From Spirochaetales bacterium (GTDB taxonomy: Bacteria; Spirochaetota; Spirochaetia; Treponematales; UBA12059), in contig JAFGNN010000007.1 of NCBI GenBank assembly GCA_016926955.1, positions 1 through 64,000 on the forward strand: a stretch of 64,000 nucleotides of DNA. Reading direction: 5' to 3'. Shown here piece after piece: positions 49,507-59,570 of this stretch. Position numbers and translations under genes: made by a program. The notes beneath the pieces were generated by a model. The model did no database searches, was not told where the DNA came from, and was given only the letters and a program-made list of their open reading frames with translations. The stretch's first letter is position 1. Every line of letters starts with the position of its first letter.

Positions 49507-51069
49507 TCAGTCCTTCGAACGGGCGTAGAGCCTCGTCATGCGCGCGAGCCTTTCGGCGAGCCCGGCGTCGAGGGCGCCTGGCTCGAGGCGCCAGGACCAG
49601 TTGCCGCCGAGCGTGCTCGGGACGTTCATGCGGGCTTCCGAGCCGAGGCCCAGCAGGTCCTGGGCGGGAATGACGGCAAGGTCCGCGACGCTCTTCAAGG
49701 CCTCGCGCACGAGGCCGTCGACGATTTCGCCCGAGCCCGCCGAGGACGGCAGGCCGAGGTACTCGGCCATGAAGGCTCGTTCTTCGGCGCCGGCCTTGTC
49801 GAGCCAGCCGCGGGTGGTGTCGTTGTCGTGGGTGCCCGTATAGACCACGCATTCGCGCGGGTAATTGTGCGGCAGGAACGCGTTTCGCGGATCGAGCCCC
49901 TTGCCGCCTTCCTTGAAATCGAAGGCGAACTGGAGGATCTTCATGCCAGGCAGCTTGAAGCGGTCGCGCAAGTCGCGCACTTCCTCGGTGATCAGGCCGA
50001 GGTCCTCGGCTATGACGGGAATGTCCTCTCCGAATTCGGCGCGGATGGCCTTGAACAGCTCGTGGCCGGGCGCCTTGCGCCATTCGCCCTTGCGCGCGGT
50101 CTTCTCGCCCGCGGGCACGGCCCAAAAAGCTTCGAAACCACGGAAGTGGTCGATGCGAACCACGTCGTAGAGCCGGAGGGCGGCGCGGATGCGGTCGATC
50201 CACCAACGGAAGCCCGTGGCCGCGTGCGCCGTCCAGTCGTAAAGCGGATTGCCCCAAAGCTGGCCGTCGGCGGAAAAGTAGTCGGGCGGGACGCCGGCGA
50301 CGTCGACCGGGCTCCCGTCGTCATTGAGGAGGAAAAGCCCCCGGTTGGCCCAGACGTCCACCGAGTCGGCTGCGACGAAGATCGGGATGTCGCCGACTAT
50401 CCTCACACCTTTCTCCCTGGCCCTGGCGCGCAGCGCGTCCCATTGGGCGAAGAAGAAGAACTGGAGGATCTCGACGCGCCGGATGGCGTCGCCATGCGAT
50501 TGCCGCCAGGCATCGAGGGCGGCCTTGTCGCCGAGGGCCAGGTCCTTCGGCCACCAATTGCTCCACATGTCTCCGAAACGCCCCGCGGCCATGGATTTGG
50601 CGTCATACTCGCGCTTGATGGACATGAAGAGGGCGTAGTCGGGCAACCATGAGGCATTGTCCGCCACGAATTCGTCGAAGGCGGATCGGCGGGCTTTCGA
50701 AGCGCCGGCGGCGAAGGCCTCCGCGGCTTTGTCGAGAATGGCGGCCTTGCGGGGTATCAGATCCCCGTAGGCTACCTTCTCGCGGGGCAGGCGACCGAGC
50801 GGCGCGAGATCGCCTTTTGCTAGAAGCCCCTCGTCGACCAGGGGATCGAGCGCGATGAGCTGCTCGTTGCCGGCATGGGTCGAGAAACTCGCGTAGGGCG
50901 AGTCGCCGTAGCCCGTCGGACCGAGGGGCAGGACCTGCCAGACACCCTGCCCCGCGTCCGCGAGCCAGTCGACGAAACGGTATGCTTCGTCGCCCAGTTC
51001 GCCGATGCCGTACTTCCCGGGAAGCGAGGAGGGATGGAGTAGGACGCCTGCGGTTCGTTCGCTGCGCAT
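49507..51069 (-). CDS. malQ: 4-alpha-glucanotransferase
   Basis: GVLLHPSSLPGKYGIGELGDEAYRFVDWLADAGQGVWQVLPLGPTGYGDSPYASFS; VRIDHFRGFEAFW; VIAEDLG. Confidence 0.95.
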   Translation of the reverse strand: MRSERTAGVLLHPSSLPGKYGIGELGDEAYRFVDWLADAGQGVWQVLPLGPTGYGDSPYASFSTHAGNEQLIALDPLVDEGLLAKGDLAPLGRLPREKVAYGDLIPRKAAILDKAAEAFAAGASKARRSAFDEFVADNASWLPDYALFMSIKREYDAKSMAAGRFGDMWSNWWPKDLALGDKAALDAWRQSHGDAIRRVEILQFFFFAQWDALRARAREKGVRIVGDIPIFVAADSVDVWANRGLFLLNDDGSPVDVAGVPPDYFSADGQLWGNPLYDWTAHAATGFRWWIDRIRAALRLYDVVRIDHFRGFEAFWAVPAGEKTARKGEWRKAPGHELFKAIRAEFGEDIPVIAEDLGLITEEVRDLRDRFKLPGMKILQFAFDFKEGGKGLDPRNAFLPHNYPRECVVYTGTHDNDTTRGWLDKAGAEERAFMAEYLGLPSSAGSGEIVDGLVREALKSVADLAVIPAQDLLGLGSEARMNVPSTLGGNWSWRLEPGALDAGLAERLARMTRLYARSKD

Positions 51070-51122
51070 CGGGGGCTCCTTGCGGCGAGGGTCGGATGCG
51101 GGAGTGGGAACACCCTCATCTT

Positions 51123-51151
51123 GGTATAAAACCGGTTTAGTATAATGTCAA
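51123..51151 (-). promoter_or_regulatory. candidate sigma70-type promoter for malQ with palindrome in spacer
   Basis: Minus strand TTGACA-N17-TATACC; perfect palindrome AAACCGGTTT at 51129-51138. Confidence 0.55.
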
Positions 51152-51204
51152 CAGGGTTCCCTCACGAGGATATGGCAGAACGGCCCCGGATGTCAGAGTT
51201 TCTT

Positions 51205-51233
51205 TTGACCTGCGGGCCATGCGGTGATAACAT
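51205..51233 (+). promoter_or_regulatory. candidate sigma70-type promoter for 5'-nucleotidase gene
   Basis: TTGACC-N17-TAACAT upstream of RBS aaggagg and ATG 51274. Confidence 0.5.
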
Positions 51234-51273
51234 TATGCTCCCGATAGATCGTCATACGTTTCAAGGAGGTTCC

Positions 51274-52761
51274 ATGAAAAAGTACGTCGCCGTAATGGCC
51301 GCCGTCCTCGCCATCCTGGCCATCGGCTGCGCCAGCTCCGGCCCCGCCGCCAAGGCTCTCGCCGCCGACACCGCCATCACCATCGTCCACACCAACGACA
51401 TGCACGGCCGCGGCCTCGAGACCGCTTCCGAGGTCGGCTACCCGAAGATCGCCGGTTACGTCGAAGCGCTCAAGGCCGAAGGCAAGAACGTCCTCGTCCT
51501 CGACGCGGGCGACACCATCCACGGTCTGCCCTGGGTCAACCTCGAGCGCGGCACCCCGGTCGTCAAGCTCATGAACGCCGTGGGCTACGACGCCATGGTT
51601 CCCGGCAACCACGACTTCAACTATGGCCAGGAGCGCCTGGTCGAGCTGTCCAAGGAAGCCGAGTTCCCGGTCCTCGCCGCCAACATCTACAAGGACGGCG
51701 AGCGGGTCTTCCAGCCCTACGTCATCAAGGAAGTCGGCGGCGTCCGCGTCGCCATCGTCGGCGTCTCGACCCAGGAGACCCTCTACAAGTCCGACCCCAC
51801 CGGCCTCAAGGGCCTGGTGTTCGAGCACCCGGTCGGCGAGCTCGCCCGCCTCGTCCGGACCGAACTGGCCGGCATGTACGACGTGCTCGTCGTCCTCTCG
51901 CACATCGGCCTCGACGGCTCCAGCGACCCGGTCAGCTCCGACCTGCTCCTCTCCGTCCCCGAGATCGACCTGGTCATCGACGGCCACAGCCACACCAGCC
52001 TCGAATCGGCCCGCAAGACCGAGCCGCGCATCGTCTCCACCGGCGCCAACGGCGTCGGTTTCGGCGTGGTCGAGCTGACCATCGGCAAGGACCGCAAGGT
52101 CGCCGCCATGAGCGCCAAGACCATGACCGTGAAGTCCGAGCCGGCCCTCGTCAGCTCCGCAGCCGTCAAGGCCATGACCGACGAGATCCAGAAGGCCCAG
52201 GCCCCGCTTTTCGCCGAGGTCATCGGCAAGTCCGCCGTCCTGCTCGAAGGCACCCGCGACATCGTGCGCCGCTCCGAGACCAACCTCGGCCGCCTGATCG
52301 CCTTCGGCATGAAGGACGCCGCCGGCTCCGACATCGCCATGATGAACGGCGGCGGCATCCGCGTCTCGATCCCCGCCGGCGACATCACCAAGGGGATCAT
52401 GTACACCGTGCTGCCCTTCGGCAACTACGTCTGGTCCACCACGCTCAAGGGCTCCGAGCTCGACGCCATCATCGAGCACGGCGTGGGCAAGCTCCCCGAC
52501 GCCGACGGCCGCTACCCGCACTTCGCGGGCCTCACCTTCACCCTCGACGCGACCAAGCCCGCCGGCGAGCGCGTGTCGAACATCCGGGTAAACGGCGTCG
52601 CGGTCGACCCGGCCAAGACCTACAGCTTCGCCACCCTGAACTTCCTCTTCGCGGGCGGAGACGGCTACACCATGCTGACCGGCCGCAGCTACAAGGAGTT
52701 CATCATGGACGCCGACGCGTTCATCAAGAGGCTCCAGAAGATCGGCACGGTCGTCGACTGA
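51274..52761 (+). CDS. 5'-nucleotidase/UshA-like metallophosphoesterase lipoprotein
   Basis: Lipobox AILAIGC; TIVHTNDMHGR, VLDAGDTIHG, PGNHDFNYG; C-terminal NGGGIRVSIPAGDI. Confidence 0.93.
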   Translation: MKKYVAVMAAVLAILAIGCASSGPAAKALAADTAITIVHTNDMHGRGLETASEVGYPKIAGYVEALKAEGKNVLVLDAGDTIHGLPWVNLERGTPVVKLMNAVGYDAMVPGNHDFNYGQERLVELSKEAEFPVLAANIYKDGERVFQPYVIKEVGGVRVAIVGVSTQETLYKSDPTGLKGLVFEHPVGELARLVRTELAGMYDVLVVLSHIGLDGSSDPVSSDLLLSVPEIDLVIDGHSHTSLESARKTEPRIVSTGANGVGFGVVELTIGKDRKVAAMSAKTMTVKSEPALVSSAAVKAMTDEIQKAQAPLFAEVIGKSAVLLEGTRDIVRRSETNLGRLIAFGMKDAAGSDIAMMNGGGIRVSIPAGDITKGIMYTVLPFGNYVWSTTLKGSELDAIIEHGVGKLPDADGRYPHFAGLTFTLDATKPAGERVSNIRVNGVAVDPAKTYSFATLNFLFAGGDGYTMLTGRSYKEFIMDADAFIKRLQKIGTVVD

Positions 52762-52807
52762 CCGTACCGAACGCGCCCGGCTTCGGGCGCGCTCGATCCT
52801 TTCGAAA

Positions 52808-52837
52808 GGCCGCCCTTCGGGGCGGTCTTTCTTTTAT
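52808..52837 (+). terminator. rho-independent terminator
   Basis: ggccgcc-cttcgg-ggcggtc followed by tttctttta. Confidence 0.75.
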
Positions 52838-52907
52838 TCCCGGAGCTTTCCCACGGCCGCCTCGAATCGATATATTGGACACCAATCCTGCTTCGGAGGA
52901 GCGTACC

Positions 52908-53843
52908 GTGCTCAAAGTGGAACAGGTCGTGAAGACCTACGAGACGGTGCGGGCGGTGGACGGGCTGTCGTTCGAGGCGCGTCCCGGCGAGATTTTCGGG
53001 CTCATCGGGCCCAACGGCGCCGGAAAGTCGACCACCATCCGCATGATCATGAACATCATCGCCCCGGACTCCGGGTCGATACGGTTCGACGGCAAGCGCC
53101 TGTCGGAGTCCGACAAGTCCCGCATCGGCTACTTGCCGGAAGAGCGGGGGCTCTACAAGAAGTCCAGGGTCGGGGAATCGCTCGAATACCTGGCTGCCCT
53201 GAAGGGCATGAGGCTTCCGGACGCCCGCGCCTCGATCGGCGCATGGCTCGAGCGCTTCGGCATCGCCGACTGGCGCGATCGCAAGGTGTCCGAGCTTTCC
53301 AAGGGCATGGGCCAGAAAGTGCAGTTCATCGGTTCAGTGGCGCACAAGCCTTCGATCGTCCTCTTCGACGAGCCCTTCTCGGGCCTCGACCCGCTTGCCC
53401 AGGACGAGCTCCTCTCGGCCATGGTGGAGCTGAAGAAGGACGGCGTCACCGTCCTCTTCTCGACCCACGTCATGGACCATGCCGAGAAGATCTGCGAACG
53501 AATACTGCTCGTTAATAAGGGGCGCGAGGTGCTTTACGGGCCGCTGGCCGAGGTCAAGGAGCGGCACGGCCGGAACGCGGTGCAGCTGGAGTTCGACGGC
53601 GACGCGACCTTCGTCAAGGACCTGCCTTTCGTCGAGACTGTCGTCGCGTATCCGCGCTGGATCGAGGTCGAGCTGAAGGAAGGCTCCGAACCGGACCAGC
53701 TTTTCCGCGCCGTCGCGGGCAGGCTCCGCGTGCGCCGCTTCGAGGCGGTAGCTCCCTCGCTCCACAAGATCTTCGTCCGCCTGGTCGGACGGAGCCCCGA
53801 TGAAACGAACGGCGCGGGCGCCGGGGAGGCCCTCCGTGCGTAA
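52908..53843 (+). CDS. ABC transporter ATP-binding protein, NatA-like
   Basis: GPNGAGKST, LSKGMGQKVQF, VLFDEPFSGLDPL; RBS ggagga and GTG start at 52908. Confidence 0.9.
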   Translation: MLKVEQVVKTYETVRAVDGLSFEARPGEIFGLIGPNGAGKSTTIRMIMNIIAPDSGSIRFDGKRLSESDKSRIGYLPEERGLYKKSRVGESLEYLAALKGMRLPDARASIGAWLERFGIADWRDRKVSELSKGMGQKVQFIGSVAHKPSIVLFDEPFSGLDPLAQDELLSAMVELKKDGVTVLFSTHVMDHAEKICERILLVNKGREVLYGPLAEVKERHGRNAVQLEFDGDATFVKDLPFVETVVAYPRWIEVELKEGSEPDQLFRAVAGRLRVRRFEAVAPSLHKIFVRLVGRSPDETNGAGAGEALRA

Positions 53844-55071
53844 GCTGGCGCTGATCGTCCGTCACGAGTTCCGCATGGCGGCCGCCAACAAGGCCTTCGT
53901 CATCCTCACCATACTCGGCCCCTTCCTTATCCTCGCGGTCACCGTGCTCCCGACCTTCGTGGCCAACAATCCGGCGGCCATGTCCGGCGGCCGCCCCGTG
54001 GCCGTCTCGAGCGCCGTGCCCGGCGCCGCCGAAGCCCTCGCCGCGGCTTACGGAGGCATGGGCGTCGAGGTCAGCGTCACGGACGACCCGCAGGCGGCCA
54101 AGGCGGCGGTCCTGGACGGTTCGGCCGCGGGCTATGTCGTCGTGGAAGCCGGCTGGCCCGATTCGGGGCGAGCCCTGTTCTACTCGAAGACCGGCGTCGA
54201 CGCGACCATGTACGCCTCGACACAGGCCGTCCTCGCCGCCTTCGCCCGCGAGCTCAGGATAGGGGCCTCCGGAATCGATCCGGAGCTTGTTCGCGGCATA
54301 CTCGCCGACGCACCCTTCGAGGTGCTCAAGATCGGTCCCGAGGGAAGCGAGGAGTCCAAGACCCAGGACGACTTCATGGAAGCGCTGTTCGTCTCCCTGA
54401 GCTTCGTCATGGTCCTCTACATGACCGTCCTGCTCTACGGCCAGATGATCGGCGCCTCTGTCGTGCGCGAAAAAACCTCCAAGACGGTCGAGGTGATGCT
54501 CTCGAGCGTCACGAGCCGCGAGCTCATGTTCGGCAAGATACTCGGGCTCGGCCTGGCCGGGTTGCTGCAGTACGGCGTATGGATCTCCGTGGCCCTCGCG
54601 CTGGTCAAGCTGGCGGGGCCGGCGTTCGACCTCGCGGTGCCCGCCTCGATCAGCCCCGAAAACCTCGGGTGGCTGCTCGCGTTCTTCCTGCTGGCGTTCT
54701 TCCTCTATTCGTCGGCCTACGCCGCGCTCGGCGCCGCGAGCGAGGATGAGCACCACCTCGGGCAGCTTGCCTGGCCCTTGCTCCTGTTCCTGATCGTGCC
54801 GCTCGTCATGGTTTCCTCGTTCATCATGTCGCCGGATTCCGGGCTCTCGACCGCTCTGTCGATCTTCCCCATGACCGCACCGCTGGTGATGCTGATCCGC
54901 GTCCTGGTATCGGATCCGCCAGCCTGGCAACTCGCCGCTTCGATCAGCCTGCTCCTCGCGAGCGTCGCCGGCATGGCTTTGCTGGCCTCGAAGATCTTCC
55001 GTACCGGGATCCTGATGACCGGGAAGCGCGCGAAGCTCGGCGAGATCGTGCGCTGGGCGGCGGTGAAGTAA
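53836..55071 (+). CDS. ABC-2 type permease, NatB-like
   Basis: VVREKTSKTVEVMLSSVTSRELMFGKILGLGLAGLLQYGVW; overlaps the ATPase gene by 8 bp. Confidence 0.88.
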   Translation: MRKLALIVRHEFRMAAANKAFVILTILGPFLILAVTVLPTFVANNPAAMSGGRPVAVSSAVPGAAEALAAAYGGMGVEVSVTDDPQAAKAAVLDGSAAGYVVVEAGWPDSGRALFYSKTGVDATMYASTQAVLAAFARELRIGASGIDPELVRGILADAPFEVLKIGPEGSEESKTQDDFMEALFVSLSFVMVLYMTVLLYGQMIGASVVREKTSKTVEVMLSSVTSRELMFGKILGLGLAGLLQYGVWISVALALVKLAGPAFDLAVPASISPENLGWLLAFFLLAFFLYSSAYAALGAASEDEHHLGQLAWPLLLFLIVPLVMVSSFIMSPDSGLSTALSIFPMTAPLVMLIRVLVSDPPAWQLAASISLLLASVAGMALLASKIFRTGILMTGKRAKLGEIVRWAAVK

Positions 55072-55132
55072 GAGCCGCGCGGCCGGGACCGGATCCCGGC
55101 CGCCTTTCCCTCCGTGCCGTCGCCTGAGGCTC

Positions 55133-57478
55133 TCAGGCGACGGGCGATCCTTCCGAAGCGGCCTCGGCTGCCCGGAGCCTGACCGTGAACACGGTCCTGC
55201 CCGGACGCGATTCGAAAGCGATGGCCCCGCCCGCGCTTTCCACGAAGCGCTTGCAGACGTCCAGCCCGAGCCCGGTGCCTTCGCCGTCGCGCTTGGTCGT
55301 GAAGAAGGGTTCGAAAACCTTCCCCTGGATATCCGGGGGAATGCCGGGGCCGTCGTCGCCGACCGAGACTTCGACCCAGTCGCCTACGCGGCGCGTGGCG
55401 AAGGATATCTTGCCCTGATTGCCGATGGCGTGGATCGCGTTGTTGATCAGGTTGACCCAGACCTGGTCGAGCCGGTCCTTCGAGCCGGAGACGTAATCGC
55501 GGCACGACCAGTCCTTCTCGAAGCGCACCGTCCGCTTGGTCGAGCCGTAGTAGAGCACGAGCAGGTTCTCGATCGAGGCGACCACGTCCACCGGCACCGA
55601 TTCCGCGGGAGATGTGCGGGAATAGGACTGGATGGCCGCGACGACCCGTGAAGCCTTGTGCGCGGCTTCCGAAACGATCCGCGTCGACCGCACCAGCGCC
55701 GCGACTTCGGCCATCGGCCCCAGGAGCTTGGCCAGGGCCGGGTTCGAGGCGAGGACGGAAGCGAAACTTCGCGCGTCGGCCGGATCGAAGAGCTCCGAAA
55801 GCTCGCGGGACAGCTGCCTCGGCTTTTCGACCCCGGCTTCCGCGAGCGTCGCCTCGATGCCGGACAGCTCCTCGCGCGAAGTGGACGCGTCCAGGTTCAT
55901 GGCGCGGCCGACCGACCGTTCGAGCATCAGGTCGACCACCCCGCCGCAATCGGCTCCGCAGGTTTCGTCGGCGCGGGAGAGTTCCCGGATCGACGCCATT
56001 ATCCGCCCGGGGGTGCCGCTGACCGCCGAAATGATGGCCCCGAGAGGGGTGTTCAGCTCGTGGGCGATGCTGGCGCCGAGCCGCCCCATGAGGGCGTGCT
56101 TCTCGGCGACCGCGAGCGATTCCCGCGCCTGCGTCAGCTCCGCCAGCGCGCCTTCGAGCTCGGCGGTGCGCCCCTTCACCTTGAGTTCGAGATTGGCCGC
56201 CAGGTCGGCGAGCCGAGCCTCGATCTGCTTGTAGTGCGTTATGTCGCGGATCGACTCTATCGCGCCGATGATGCGGCCTTCGGCGTCCCGGAAGGGCTTC
56301 GCGATGCCCCACAGATGGTAGCCGCTTCCGGACCGCATGAAGGCGTTATAGTTTTCCGCCACCAGGGCGTCGCCCCTCCGTTCGAGGAAGTCGTACCGCG
56401 ACTCGACCGTCGGGTCCGGCCTGAGCGCCAGGTCGATGAGGAGCGGACGACGCTCGCCGAAGAACGGCAGGGAGTATTCGTAATCTCCCTTGCCGATTGC
56501 GTCAGCCGACGACAGGCCGGAAAGCTCGGCTATGGCACGGTTCCAGGCGATGATGCGCCCTTCTATGTCTATGGCGAAGGTGGGATCCGGCAGGAAGTCG
56601 AGAATGTCCGCGAGCTGTCGTTTGGAGGCCTCGAGCGCCTTCTCCACCTGCCGTCGCTCCTCGAGCTCGCGGTCGGCTCTCGCGCGAGCCACCGCCACCT
56701 TCCTGGCGTCGGCGGCGAAGGTAGCGAGCACCGCCATGCTCGAAAGGACGGCGAACGACGCGCCTCCGAGCGCCACCCGCGAAACCTGGAGATCGCTGAA
56801 GGGGTCGAGGAAACCTCTCATGAGGTTCTTCGAGAACGATTGGACGCTCGAAAAAATGAACACCAGGATCGCCGCCAGATGGAGCCAGTCGTCCCGGCGC
56901 CACGCGCGCGCCAGGGCTATCCTGATCATGATGAAGAGCGCGACCGCGGAAGCGGGCGACGCGGCGAAGTTGATCGCGGAGAGCAAGGGACCCCGCGTGC
57001 CGCGGGCTGCCCAGGTGGCGCCGGGATGCGCGTCGACGGAGGGGGCGCTCTGGGAGATGAGCAGGGAGGGCGCGGCGAGGGTGGCCGCGCAGACGACAAG
57101 GGCGAAGATCGCTCCCAGGATCGCGAGAATCCGGAGGCGCCGATCGACGCCCGCGCCCAGCCGGCCTTCGGCCACGGCGCGCGCGTACGCGAAGAACGCC
57201 GGCACGAACCATGCCCCGCTGGCTACCTGCGCGGCGTGGAGCAAGCGCCCGGTTCGGACGCCGCCTTCGATCATGCCGGATGCGATCACCGCCAACTCGA
57301 GCCCTACGAAGGCGGTGGCAGCCAGATTTACGCGGAGCGAGGCGCGGAACGAAGCCAGGGGATGCTCGCGCAGGGCCACGAGCATGAGCGCCGAACAGAG
57401 GACGACGGCCCCGAGCCCCAGGCTGGGAACGGAAAGTTCGATGAATCGTACGAATGCGCTCGCGGCCACGGTCGGCAT
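55133..57478 (-). CDS. membrane sensor histidine kinase with PAS domain
   Basis: Seven-TM-like N-terminus; PAS LPDPTFAIDIEGRIIAWNRA; H-box SIAHELNTPLGAI; N-box NLINNAIHAIG; G-box GEGTGLGLDV. Confidence 0.9.
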   Translation of the reverse strand: MPTVAASAFVRFIELSVPSLGLGAVVLCSALMLVALREHPLASFRASLRVNLAATAFVGLELAVIASGMIEGGVRTGRLLHAAQVASGAWFVPAFFAYARAVAEGRLGAGVDRRLRILAILGAIFALVVCAATLAAPSLLISQSAPSVDAHPGATWAARGTRGPLLSAINFAASPASAVALFIMIRIALARAWRRDDWLHLAAILVFIFSSVQSFSKNLMRGFLDPFSDLQVSRVALGGASFAVLSSMAVLATFAADARKVAVARARADRELEERRQVEKALEASKRQLADILDFLPDPTFAIDIEGRIIAWNRAIAELSGLSSADAIGKGDYEYSLPFFGERRPLLIDLALRPDPTVESRYDFLERRGDALVAENYNAFMRSGSGYHLWGIAKPFRDAEGRIIGAIESIRDITHYKQIEARLADLAANLELKVKGRTAELEGALAELTQARESLAVAEKHALMGRLGASIAHELNTPLGAIISAVSGTPGRIMASIRELSRADETCGADCGGVVDLMLERSVGRAMNLDASTSREELSGIEATLAEAGVEKPRQLSRELSELFDPADARSFASVLASNPALAKLLGPMAEVAALVRSTRIVSEAAHKASRVVAAIQSYSRTSPAESVPVDVVASIENLLVLYYGSTKRTVRFEKDWSCRDYVSGSKDRLDQVWVNLINNAIHAIGNQGKISFATRRVGDWVEVSVGDDGPGIPPDIQGKVFEPFFTTKRDGEGTGLGLDVCKRFVESAGGAIAFESRPGRTVFTVRLRAAEAASEGSPVA

Positions 57479-57527
57479 CGGGCAAGTCTAAGCCCGGAAA
57501 GCAAGGCGGACAAGGACCTCCCGCGAT

Positions 57528-58505
57528 TCAGGGACCGCCGGCCGCCTCGACCCGGTTCCGCCCCCGCTCCTTGGCGCGCGCGAGGGCCGCGTCGGCGGCG
57601 AAGCACAGGACTTCGGCGGTCCGCGCGTCGTCGGGCAGGCTGGAGACCCCGATCGAGCCGGTCAAGCGCAGCCGCACTGGCGCGGCGTTCCGGCCGGTCC
57701 TGAACTCGAGCCAGAGCCCCTCGATCACGGCTCGGGCGCGCTCCGCCACCGCGAGGGCCTCGGACTTTGCGGCGCCGCGCAGCAACAACGCGAACTCATC
57801 GCCGGAAAGGTGGGCCGCCACGTCGTTCTCGCGGACCAGCGATTGCAGGGCCGCGCCCACCGATGCGATCGCGGCGTCGCCGGCGGCGAGGCCCCAGGCG
57901 GCGTTCACCTCGCGGAAGCGATCGATGTCGAGCATGAGGAGTGAGCAGGGCGCGGCCCTGCGGACCGCCTCGTCCAGGTTCTCGTCGAGATAGCGACGGT
58001 TGAAAAGCCCGCTGGCCTCGTCGACGATGGTGCGGCGTCGCGCGGATTCGCCCCACTTCACCAGGTCCGAGAGGATGCCGGTAGCCTCGGCGAGCCGGGT
58101 CCGCATGACCTCGCGCATCGAGGAGAGCAGCTTTGCCCCGATGACCGGATGGTCCCAGACAAGGCGGTAGAAGTCTATCCCCTCAAGCACGAGCAGCTCT
58201 GAATCGGCGCGCGCGTAGCAGGTCGCCGAACGCGGCAAGCCTTCGACGATAGCCATCTCTCCGAAAAAGCGGCCGGGCCCGAATTCGTAGGTGTCGACCT
58301 CGACCCCGTCGGCCTGCGGCGCCCGCATGCCGATCAGGCCCGAACGGACGATGTAGAACTCCGTACCCGTGTCGCCCATGCTGAAAACGAGCGCGCCCTT
58401 CCCCACTCGGCGTTCGCCGAGGAACGCCGAAAGCGCCTCGAGCTCCAGCCGGCTCATGGCGGCGAAGGAGCCCGTCTCCCCGAGGAAATCGGCGACGGGG
58501 TTCAT
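57528..58505 (-). CDS. cNMP-binding domain plus GGDEF (SGDEF) domain
   Basis: cNMP fold GPGRFFGEMAIVEGLPRSATCYA; HLSGDEFALL with upstream RxxD (REND). Confidence 0.85.
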   Translation of the reverse strand: MNPVADFLGETGSFAAMSRLELEALSAFLGERRVGKGALVFSMGDTGTEFYIVRSGLIGMRAPQADGVEVDTYEFGPGRFFGEMAIVEGLPRSATCYARADSELLVLEGIDFYRLVWDHPVIGAKLLSSMREVMRTRLAEATGILSDLVKWGESARRRTIVDEASGLFNRRYLDENLDEAVRRAAPCSLLMLDIDRFREVNAAWGLAAGDAAIASVGAALQSLVRENDVAAHLSGDEFALLLRGAAKSEALAVAERARAVIEGLWLEFRTGRNAAPVRLRLTGSIGVSSLPDDARTAEVLCFAADAALARAKERGRNRVEAAGGP

Positions 58506-59503
58506 CCGGCTACCTTCGCGGAAGGCCGGACCCTATAGACGCGGCCGCCGCCATCCTGCCAGGCCTTGAGCAGGACCTCGCGCGCGCGGTCGAGCAGGCG
58601 ACGCGGCTCGCTCCCGTCGTCGGGCCAGATCGCGATGGCGAAACACGCGGTCAAGGGAAAGGGACGGCCGTCGTTCACGTCGGAAAGGTCGACTGCGTGA
58701 AGTTCCGCGGCGACGGCGCGGGCGAGCGATATGGCGCGCTCCGCGTCGAGCCCGGGCACGAGGATGGCGGTCTCGTTGGAACGGATTCGGAGAGCCTCCC
58801 CGCCAGGATGCCTCCGCGCCACCTGGAGGAGCCGCGCGGCTATGCGCGACATCGCCACGTCGCCCGCCGCGTGCCCGCGGGCGTCCACCAGTTCCTTGAA
58901 GCGTTCGGGCTTGAGCAGGACGAAGGCGGCGCTGCCCGACAGCGAGGGCGCGAACTCCTCGTCGAACCAGGACCGGTTGCGGAGCCCGGTCGCCGCGTCC
59001 ACGTGGATGCGCCGCCTGAGCTCCCGCACCCAGGGCGAGTTCTCGGCGATCAGCGCCCGGGCGGTCCGGATGCGCCCGGCCACCATGGCCAGCGACCTGA
59101 GCAGGATGCGCGCGGTGGTATCGGGTTTCTCGAGCGACATGGTGTCGAGGGTGACGCCGCCGACCGGGAAGCCCAGGAGCGAAGTCCCGCCGACGGCTGC
59201 CGCCCGCGCGTCGCGACGCGTCCCCGCCGCGAAATCGAAATCGCCCACCACCTCGTCAGGCCCGAAACGGGCCAGTTCGAACTCGGCGCCGTCCAGGAGG
59301 CGCGAGACGCGCACCTCTCCGGAACGGACCATGAAGAACCGGTTCGCCTCGTCGCCCTCGGCGAAGAGCAATTCGCCGTCCGCGACGTCGAGGCGCTCCG
59401 TGCGCGACGCGATGTAGGCGAGGTCGTCGTCGAGCAGGGCGGCGAACAACTCGGCCTGCCTGAGCAATCTGAACGTTTCGGCGTTTCCGGGGTTCGTCGG
59501 CAT
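58502..59503 (-). CDS. cNMP-binding domain plus degenerate GGDEF-like domain
   Basis: FFMVRSGEVRVSRLLDGAEFELARFGPDEVVGDFDFAAGTRRDARAAA; DAATGLRNRSWFDEEF...IRSNETAILVPG. GGDEF replaced, no RxxD. Confidence 0.8.
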   Translation of the reverse strand: MPTNPGNAETFRLLRQAELFAALLDDDLAYIASRTERLDVADGELLFAEGDEANRFFMVRSGEVRVSRLLDGAEFELARFGPDEVVGDFDFAAGTRRDARAAAVGGTSLLGFPVGGVTLDTMSLEKPDTTARILLRSLAMVAGRIRTARALIAENSPWVRELRRRIHVDAATGLRNRSWFDEEFAPSLSGSAAFVLLKPERFKELVDARGHAAGDVAMSRIAARLLQVARRHPGGEALRIRSNETAILVPGLDAERAISLARAVAAELHAVDLSDVNDGRPFPLTACFAIAIWPDDGSEPRRLLDRAREVLLKAWQDGGGRVYRVRPSAKVAG

Positions 59504-59570
59504 GGTTTCGCGCGCCAGTATAGGACCGCCCCTCCGCCCCGGTCAAGGATGAGCGTCCGGAACGAAAGCA

